Under the pieces are notes generated by a model. That model saw only the letters and a program-made list of their open reading frames with translations, had not been told where the DNA came from and did not search any database. From positions 58,822,027 through 58,886,026 of the forward strand of contig JAKSZU010000008.1 in assembly GCA_026018925.1 (NCBI GenBank): 64,000 nucleotides of DNA, in the 5' to 3' direction. A program made the translations under genes and the position numbers. This DNA is from Tupaia tana (Eukaryota > Chordata > Mammalia > Scandentia > Tupaiidae). Position 1 is the stretch's first letter. Each line of letters opens with the position of its first letter. Shown one piece after another: positions 57,246 to 64,000 of this stretch.

Positions 57246-57832
57246 TAGCAAGATGTTCTTGATACTTCATTTTATATATGCACCTTAAAGATGGTATTTA
57301 ACTTGTGAATTATGACTTTTGTTTCAAAACTTCACATAGTAATCTAATCCTGACAGTGTGCCAAAGCTAGAAAATACAATTATTTGATACCTCTATAATT
57401 GTATATTCACTATAAACTACTAAGTAACCTAAAGGAGTATGAAAACTGGGCCCCTTATCTTTTTTTTTTTTTTTTTTTTTTTTTAAATAAGAACACTGAA
57501 CAAATTAGATTTGGTTTATAAGGCTGAAACTTTCCAAAATATGTGAAAGTTATATTTCAGTTCTCAAGAACTTGTTGAATGAATGGATATTGAGGATTTA
57601 ATTATATTGAATAATTTAATTACACATGAATTACTATATTTGTAACACAGTACAGAAAACAAAACAAAACACAATGAAAAATAGCTAAAGAAATTAACTT
57701 GTTCATAGCACTAAACAATGGTATCTAGACATTTGGATAATCTTCGTAATCTTTAAGGATCAAGTCTTATTTTCTACAGTTTAGTATTAGGCATAAATTA
57801 TCATATCATTATTCTTTGAAAACTGGTGATTC

Positions 57833-58104
57833 GGGACCAGCAGTTAGCGTTAATGGCTATATTGCTGGACTCCCATGCAGTCAACCATGGTTCATGTCTC
57901 GGACCCAGTGGCTTAACACTCATGCCAGGCACATGTGTGTGCGTGCCCAAGATCCCGAGAGGAGAATGGAGGAGAAGGGATTGCGGCATGGCCAACCCCC
58001 CTGGGGGGTGATTTCTCACTTTCTGTCTCTCTGCTTCTTTCTGTCTGCTTGGCGAGTGCATGCACCCTATAGCAGAAACCTCTCCCAAAAAAAAGAAAGA
58101 AAAA
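57833..58104 (+). repeat. tRNA-type SINE, young subtype
   Basis: Full copy with an extra T in the head (GCGTTAATGG). Target duplication aaaactggtgatt on both sides. Confidence 0.94.
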
Positions 58105-58239
58105 AAAACTGGTGATTTTTAATCAGTGCACACAGAAGATAACTATATATATATATATATTCCCCAACTGAAAGAAAAATATATTCTTTTTCATAGATCA
58201 AAGAGTTTACTGATTAGTTTTTAAAAAGTGTAGCATTTA

Positions 58240-58942
58240 GATGATGCATTCTGGGAAAGCAGCAGCACCAGATCCAAGATGGCGGCCAGCAGGAGCTGAT
58301 GGAGCTTGAAGAAATCTGTAAATGTGGAATGAAAAATTTCCGTAACATCAAGGTTGATGAAGCTAATTTATTGATTTGGCAAGGGCTTATTGTTCCATAT
58401 GACAACCTTCCATATGACAAGGGGGCCTTCAGAATCGAAATCAACTTTTCAGCAGAGTACCCATTCAAACCACCAAAGATCACATTTAAAACAAAGATCT
58501 GTCACCCAAACATTGATGAAAAGGGACAGATCTGTCTGCCAGTAATTAGTGCTGAAAACAGGAAGCCAGCTACCAAATCCAACCAAGTAATCCAGTCCCT
58601 CATAGCACTGGTGAACAACTCCCAACCCGAGTACCTCCTCTGGGCCAACCTGGCTGAAGAATACTCTAAGGATCATAAAAAATTCTGTAAGAACGCTGAA
58701 GAGTTTACAAAGAAATATGGGGAAAAGTGACCTGTGGACTAAAATCTGCCACGACTGATTCCAGCAAGTGTGAGCAGAGACCCTGCAATGCAGGACTCTG
58801 GAAAATTGATGCGTGCCACCGTCTGGCGTTCACTTGTGGCAGTTACTAACTTTCTACAGTTTTCTTAATCAAAAGTGGTCTAGGTAACCTGTAAAGAAAG
58901 GACTAAAATTTAAAATGTTCTAAAAATAAAGTAAAGCATTTA
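58240..58942 (+). pseudogene. UBE2L3: UBE2L3 (UbcH7) processed pseudogene
   Basis: Intronless cDNA-like copy of the ubiquitin-conjugating enzyme UBE2L3, in LRP12 intron DNA on the opposite strand. It has the 5'UTR end, the ATG (58279), the body and about 180 bp of 3'UTR. Target-site duplication aaagtNNagcattta lies at 58225-58239 and 58928-58942. Lesions: a 1-nt and a 3-nt loss within the first 9 codons break the start frame; a 3-nt insertion gives VPYDN for VPDN; CGA to TGA (58728-58730) removes the last four residues; several changed residues. A downstream ATG (58299) still opens 143 codons, with HPN and the catalytic-type Cys in KGQICLPV kept. I see no promoter or splice evidence, so I call it a pseudogene. 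Confidence 0.95.
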
Positions 58943-59822
58943 TATAAAATCTTTAAGCTCCACCTAGTGGTTATAAAAAGAAGTATTCATGAAACAAACA
59001 GCTTTCATCAATCTGGCATTCAGTACTTAAAACAGCATTTCCAGAAAACAGGGAGCTGATATACTCTCAGTTAAATGATAGGTTTTCCCTTTGCCAAAAT
59101 TCATACCTCTTACCTTTCTCCTCACAGAAAAAGGAACAAAAGAGAATAAGGAAGATATGACAGCAAATGTTCTCCATCCCTAGTGAACTGTGATGCATTT
59201 TTCTTTGACGTCTATATAGGTCTTTCCATAGAACCAAGAATGTAATAACTGATGGAAAGTTAAGAAGCTACCATCACAGAAACATTTCCTAGTCTAGCTT
59301 TAGTAAAGCACAGACTGTCAGTAAGAAATCTGGTATCAGCACACATGGATCTGCTATAAAAATGAGTAAGATTTTTCACCAATTAAAAGGTGAAAAAGAA
59401 ATCATTCACATCCATAATGAACTTCAAAGATTGGTCTTCAACATTTAATATTCACGCTGGAGGGCTTTGTGTAAGCACTGGTATTATTTATATCAAGTAA
59501 TGAGCAAAAGGCTCTTCAGATATCCTTCTGTGTTATGCAGCTATCACCCATTACGATCAGCAATACTTTTAGCATTCTTTAATGCGGACTTTGACATAGT
59601 TTGTCACAGTGACATGAAGCTCTCTACTTAGTTAAAAGTCTGTTTAAATAAAAGATTGCCAATCTAACACTGGATTTTATGAAGAGATCTCAAGAACGTT
59701 TCAGGAAGAATTTGATACAGTTCTTCAATGTATAAAGCAGAAGGCATTCCTCAGAAAGTACTTCTATTTGAATGAGATGATTACATTTTAAGGTTATTTT
59801 TCTTTTTAAGAACTGCTATGAA

Positions 59823-60080
59823 GGGCCAGCCCAAGAGCCTACTGGTTAAGAGAAATAGATTCCATGTTGCTGGCCATGGTGCAAATCCCAGCCTTGGTGG
59901 CTTAGAAAACATGCTGGACATAGATGTGCCTGCCTCAAATCCTGACAGAATGGCAAAACAGAGGAGAGGGGATTGCAGAGGGACAGTGCCCCACGCAGGG
60001 GAGGGTGCTTCTTCCTCTCTCTTTGGCTAGTGCACATGCCCTCTGGCAATGTGAAGACACAAACAAGGAAAAAACAACAA
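59823..60080 (+). repeat. SINE, 'ctctggcaatg-tail' subtype
   Basis: 'gggccagcccaagagcctactgg' head, 'ctcaaatcctgacagaatggc', 'catgccctctggcaatgtg'. Confidence 0.85.
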
Positions 60081-60239
60081 AAAACTGCTATGGATATTTG
60101 ACAATTTGTTACCAAATTTTCAAATGTAAGAGTTTAACTTCATTTAATAACTACATTTTGTTTCAAAATGTTGAAGTAGAATTCTCACACGTGGGTACAT
60201 TTTAACCCTAAAGAAGGGGGTAGTATGTAATAAAGAATT

Positions 60240-60905
60240 TAACTTTACCCTTTTGTCCTTGGCTTCTGCAATGTGATCTCTAAGCCCTTGAAATACATTT
60301 CATGCCTGGTAGAAGTATCTTTGCCTGAAAGCTTTAGGCCAACCAGCCAGTACACTATGATGGAGGGAGGAGACTCGGAACTACACTGACAATGGGATGC
60401 AGGGTAGAGGCACAGGATCACACATGACTGTCCGTCAATCTCTGGAGGGGCTAGGAGCTGAGATCAGCTACATGAACAGCTACTTATGCCTATGTGATAG
60501 AACCCCAATACAAACTCTGGACACCGAGGTTTAGGACGGGCTTCCCTGGTTTATAATACTCTGCACACACTGCTACCTATCTGCACCAGGGGAGTAATCC
60601 TCTTATGTCTCTATGGGGAAAGGACAAGTAGGAAGGTTCATGTTTGACATGATTTCTATATAGGTCTTCCACAGAGCCAAGATCATAATAATGCAAACTT
60701 CTTAAACTCTATTCTGTGCATCTTTTCTCTTGACTGGTTTTAATCTGTATCCTTTCTCTGTAATAAATTGCAGCCATGAGTGAACAGCTTTCAGTGAGTG
60801 CTGTAAGACACTCTAGTAAATAAAACCTAAGTGTAGTTTTGGGAATCTCTTGAACTTGTGACTGGTGTCAGGAGTGAGGCCAGTCTTGTGTGGACTGTGC
60901 CTTTT
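60240..60905 (+). mobile_element. Old retroviral-type LTR
   Basis: 'aaccccaatacaaactctggacaccgagg', 'cttccctggtttataatactctgc', and 'taatctgtatcctttctctgtaataaa' with an AATAAA-type signal near 60763 are LTR features. No gag, pol or env sequence is attached. Family not named. Confidence 0.65.
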
Positions 60906-61624
60906 CTAACTTGACAGGGGTTTAGGGGTGGCAGATGGTAGATGGTGGAGTGGGCAGATAGAATTAGTCATAGCCTGAATTCCTACCTAAAAAGAAACCT
61001 GTCCCATGGCAGGGTCAACAATATAAAGAAACCACAATTTGGACTGTTTTCTATTTTGCATACAAAATAGGTAACATTGCAACTCTTTAATTACTTACTT
61101 AGTAAATGACACCTGGAGAAAGTTTTCAAACTACAAATTACCACCAAAGACTTCCCAAAGGACTTAAATAATACTGGGAGACTATAATCAGAAATTAGAT
61201 TTACCAAAAAGGAAATGGGCTTGCATTTTAAACAGAACTAAATCACAGGGAAAATATTTATCAATTTCTTAATTCTAATACTGGGAAAATTTTTTATTAA
61301 TGTTTCAAGATCAATCTACCATTTCAATGTATGCAAACCTTTGAGTCTAAAATGAACCCTATCAAGGTCACATTTTTAAGCACTGAAATGGAAACTAAAA
61401 AGAAAAAATTTTGCCAACTGAGAAATTTAAAGAATTCAGAACTATTAATCAGAATGAGTTACTATATAAAGAAAATGGTACATGAATTCTTAAATACTGT
61501 AAATCCAGCCTAAAGTTTTCCTTCAAATGAGGCAGAAATGATAACTGGATTTCTATTACTTTTATCATAACTGGTTAATCTAGCATGCTGTAATATATTA
61601 CTAACATATTAATTTTAGTATTTA

Positions 61625-61880
61625 TTCTTTTTTAAGAGATTTTTGCCATAGGGCATGCGTACTTGCCAGAGAGGCAGAGACAGAAAGCAAGAAATCACCC
61701 CCCCCCCCCCGCCCCCCAGTGGGGATAGCTATGCTGCAATCCCTTCTTCTCCACTCTCCTTACACCCACACACACACACATGCCCACCATGAATTTCAAG
61801 CCACTGGGTCTGAGACTCAAACCACAGTCAGCTATGTGCGAGTCCAGCGACATAACCATCATACCATCTGCTCTTCCCGT
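61625..61880 (-). repeat. tRNA-type SINE (minus) with a C-run
   Basis: 'tttaagagatttttgccataggg', 'gaaatcaccccccc' grown into a C-rich run (61697-61718), a CA stretch, head 'taccatctgctcttccc'. Confidence 0.9.
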
Positions 61881-62303
61881 ATTTATTCTAGAATCTTTTA
61901 ATGTTTATTTCAAGTAGAAAAAAATCTGCCAAACTTATTTTTGAATCTCAATGCACTAAATTATCCTAAAGAGTAAAATGCTTAATAACTGCATAATCTT
62001 GATTATCACATACTATACGCATGCTTTGAAAATCATATTATACCCAAAGATGTATAATTAAATGTAAATAAGAAATTATAAAATGAAATAAAAAGTATTC
62101 CATAATCAAATCAGAAGAGAAAAAAATACATACTTTTGTACTTTGTTAAAATATAACTTAAAAAATTGTAATTTCAAATCCTCCATATAGTTAACCCTTA
62201 ATTGTAAAAACTCTGACATAGTCAAGAGTCTTTGCCTTTCCATATATAGACATAGATTTCATTTTAAAAGACAGTGAAATAGCAATCATAAATTACAATA
62301 TAC

Positions 62304-62436
62304 CTGATTTGGTGAGCAAACAGGAAAATCTTCAACAGGCGGAATTAAACCCTGAGCAATCAACTGTCCATAAGAGGGAGGAGCTTCTCTTCTTAACAAT
62401 TCTGCTTCCACTCTTGACAACTGTGTTTCAAATGAT
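62304..62436 (-). CDS. LRP12: LRP12 penultimate coding exon
   Basis: A 133-nt exon: one base completing an Arg codon, then 44 codons. The acceptor is actccaaag/ATCATTTG and the donor is AATCAG/gtatat. It reads SFETQLSRVEAELLRREA, then PPSYGQLIAQGLIPPVEDF, then PVCSPNQ, the juxtamembrane part of the LRP12 cytoplasmic tail. PPSY is a PPxY motif of the type bound by WW domains (for example NEDD4-family ligases); this function is inferred from the motif. The acceptor lacks a strong pyrimidine tract (ttattcttgtgtactccaaag). The frame is intact and joins the last exon in phase 0. Confidence 0.97.
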
Positions 62437-63973
62437 CTTTGGAGTACACAAGAATAAAAAGGGTTAAGAAAAACAGGAGACAAACCTGAACAATAATAAT
62501 TTTCTATCATCAGTATAAGGCAAGCCGAATCTTAGTACATTGGATCATTTTTAAAGCTAGGTAATTCAATCACATTTATTGAATATATTTACTATCTCTA
62601 GACTGAGAATACAAACAAAAAGTATAGTCTGTTGTTGTGGGGCTAGTGGGGTCTGCACTGCTAAGTTTTGATAAACTGAATAATGCCTGTAAAAGGTAAA
62701 GGGAGAAATAAAAATACTACATTTTTAAACTCCCAAGTCTATAAGGAGGGGAGATTCCAGACTACAGTGACAAGATTTGAAAGTGCTCAGAAGATAATTT
62801 ATGCAAGTCCAGCACATTTGTTTTTCAGATAAAAGTGAAATGAGTCATCAATACACTTTCTCAAACAGCTGGTTCTTGAACTCAAGATCCCTGACTGTTC
62901 ACTGAGCTCTTCTGTTGCAATGTGGTAAACATTCTGGCCATTCATACACGTCCAAAGAAAAGCAGCAGTAGTGGTTATTAGGATGTGTGCCATCTATTAT
63001 CTTAGCTGTCTAGTACATGAAGTTTTCTGCTAAGTTTGTATTACAGTTGTAACTCTCCTGAAACCGAAGGTTACCATCTCCACAGCAGGCTTCTAGATGT
63101 CTGTGCCATGAACTTCTCCTGGGTCGTATTTATCTCATACTCTTCCGAAAACTCCTGTCTCTGAAGGTCACCCTTTAATGGTTAGCCATTTCTTACTAAT
63201 CTGAGAACTCTGAAGCAGGCTGTTAGTGAACTCCAGAACACGACATAGTATGTGGCAGTCATCTCGCCCATTAGTCCTTCATAGGTATCTTAGGCTCCAG
63301 ATAAATTGAACCACGTGATTACTCTCTGAGCAATGCTGACATTCCTACATCTATAATTTCCCATGGCTTTTGTTTTGTTTCTGTTTTTTAAACTAGAGTA
63401 CCTTTTCCCTATCTTCATTCCACTCATACACTTCAAATGGCTCCTCTCCAATTAAAACCTTTCCATATGTTTGCAACAGTTCAGGTATTTTTTTACTTTC
63501 ATACACTTTGTTGATAGCTCTTACAGCACTTAAAATTTTTGTTATTTTACCCCACATACCAGTTCCTTCCTCCTAACTATAAACTGATTGAGATTTTAGG
63601 CCTTACCTTATTCACTTCTCAATTCACATTATAGTGCTTTGAACATAGTAGGTTCTCAAATATCTAGAACTACTGAGTCAGTATTTATAAAAATACAGGC
63701 TAAAAACTACAACTGAGAATGTTAGTTTACAAAATCCTATATAAAACAGATTGATCTGCAAACTAAATATAGATTGTTTTTTCTTACCTTATAACTCAAG
63801 TCTGTTTACCCTTTTGAGTCTTGGGGTTGTCACACTTAATTTTATAGATAAATAAACAGTATTTATCCATTTTTAAACTAATATATAACAAAAATACACT
63901 GCTAATCACTTAAAGTACTTGTTTCAAGTATTTGGGCCATGTTTTTATTAGCAAGTTTTGTCTTGATACTGAC
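62437..63973 (-). other. LRP12: LRP12 intron (second last)
   Basis: A 1537-bp intron with gtcagt donor and ag acceptor. Holds an L2 remnant. 62630-62760 may be a much-decayed SINE. The rest, 62437-63399, shows nothing that I can name. Confidence 0.9.
63400..63680 (+). repeat. L2 LINE 3' end
   Basis: 'cactcatacacttcaaatggctcc', 'tataaactgattgagattttagg', 'tagtgctttgaacatagtaggttctcaaat' match the L2 3' end order. Confidence 0.75.
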
Positions 63974-64000
63974 CTTCGTTCAAACATTCTCAGAGAATAA
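63974..64000 (-). CDS. LRP12: LRP12 exon (partial, 3' end only)
   Basis: The last 26-27 bases of an exon cut by the right edge. Minus-strand reading ...YSLRMFERR with donor CGAAG/gtcagt. The split Arg codon (AG + A) joins exactly to the 62304-62436 exon. This lies just inside the membrane in LRP12. The transmembrane and CUB/LDLa exons are outside the window. Confidence 0.93.

Larger units (their letters stand above)
56732..62303 (-). other. LRP12: LRP12 last intron
   Basis: A 5572-bp GT..AG intron, phase 0. It contains SINEs, a MITE, an LTR and the UBE2L3 pseudogene in antisense. 57250-57833 (with T24 near 57462-57484), 58943-59822 and 60905-61624 show nothing that I can classify; (AT)n lies at 58147-58160. 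Confidence 0.9.

Noticed and set aside
58299..58730. Functional UBE2L3 paralogue
   Set aside because: Frameshifted start, premature stop, no introns, target duplication and no promoter; treated as a processed pseudogene.
60240..60905. Endogenous provirus
   Set aside because: Only an LTR-like segment is visible; no paired LTR or internal gene region was found nearby.

Overview
The window is nuclear DNA from a placental mammal. It has split genes with GT..AG introns, old mammalian repeats (MIR, L2, L1, MaLR-type LTRs, MER5- and Tigger-type DNA transposons), and about 70 copies of tRNA-derived SINEs. The main SINE family does not match the primate Alu, rodent B1/B2, carnivore, ruminant, equine or rabbit SINEs that I can recall, so I do not name the species. 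The gene order (DPYS next to LRP12, same strand) is the one I recall from human 8q22-q23.

Layout. 1-32426 (minus strand): the 5' part of DPYS (dihydropyrimidinase), with coding exons 4, 3, 2 and 1 at 7005-7194, 9272-9451, 14414-14572 and 32162-32426. Later exons lie beyond the left edge. A GC-rich promoter region surrounds exon 1. 32427 to about 54400: the intergenic region, filled with SINEs, a 5'-inverted L1, an old L1 ORF2 remnant, LTRs and small palindromic mariner-like elements; I see no gene in it. About 54400-64000 (minus strand): the 3' end of LRP12, with the 3'UTR, the last coding exon (55871-56731), a 133-nt exon (62304-62436) and the end of another exon at the right edge (63974-64000). 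A UBE2L3 processed pseudogene sits in the last LRP12 intron, on the opposite strand.

The two genes are neighbours without a functional link. DPYS is a cytosolic zinc hydrolase of pyrimidine breakdown. LRP12 is a type I membrane receptor of the LDL-receptor family, and only its cytoplasmic tail is in view. All other long ORFs are SINE, microsatellite or antisense artefacts.

Main points for follow-up: one extra G in DPYS exon 1 that breaks the frame 12 codons after the start; an unassigned SINE family whose older copies carry a CTCF-like core in the head that the younger copies have lost; three copies of a 65-70 bp palindromic mariner-type element; a twin-primed L1 whose target site was later used by a SINE; a lone 7SL-like sequence; and a 267-nt pure pyrimidine tract grown next to a SINE. 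I found no convincing new multi-gene system.
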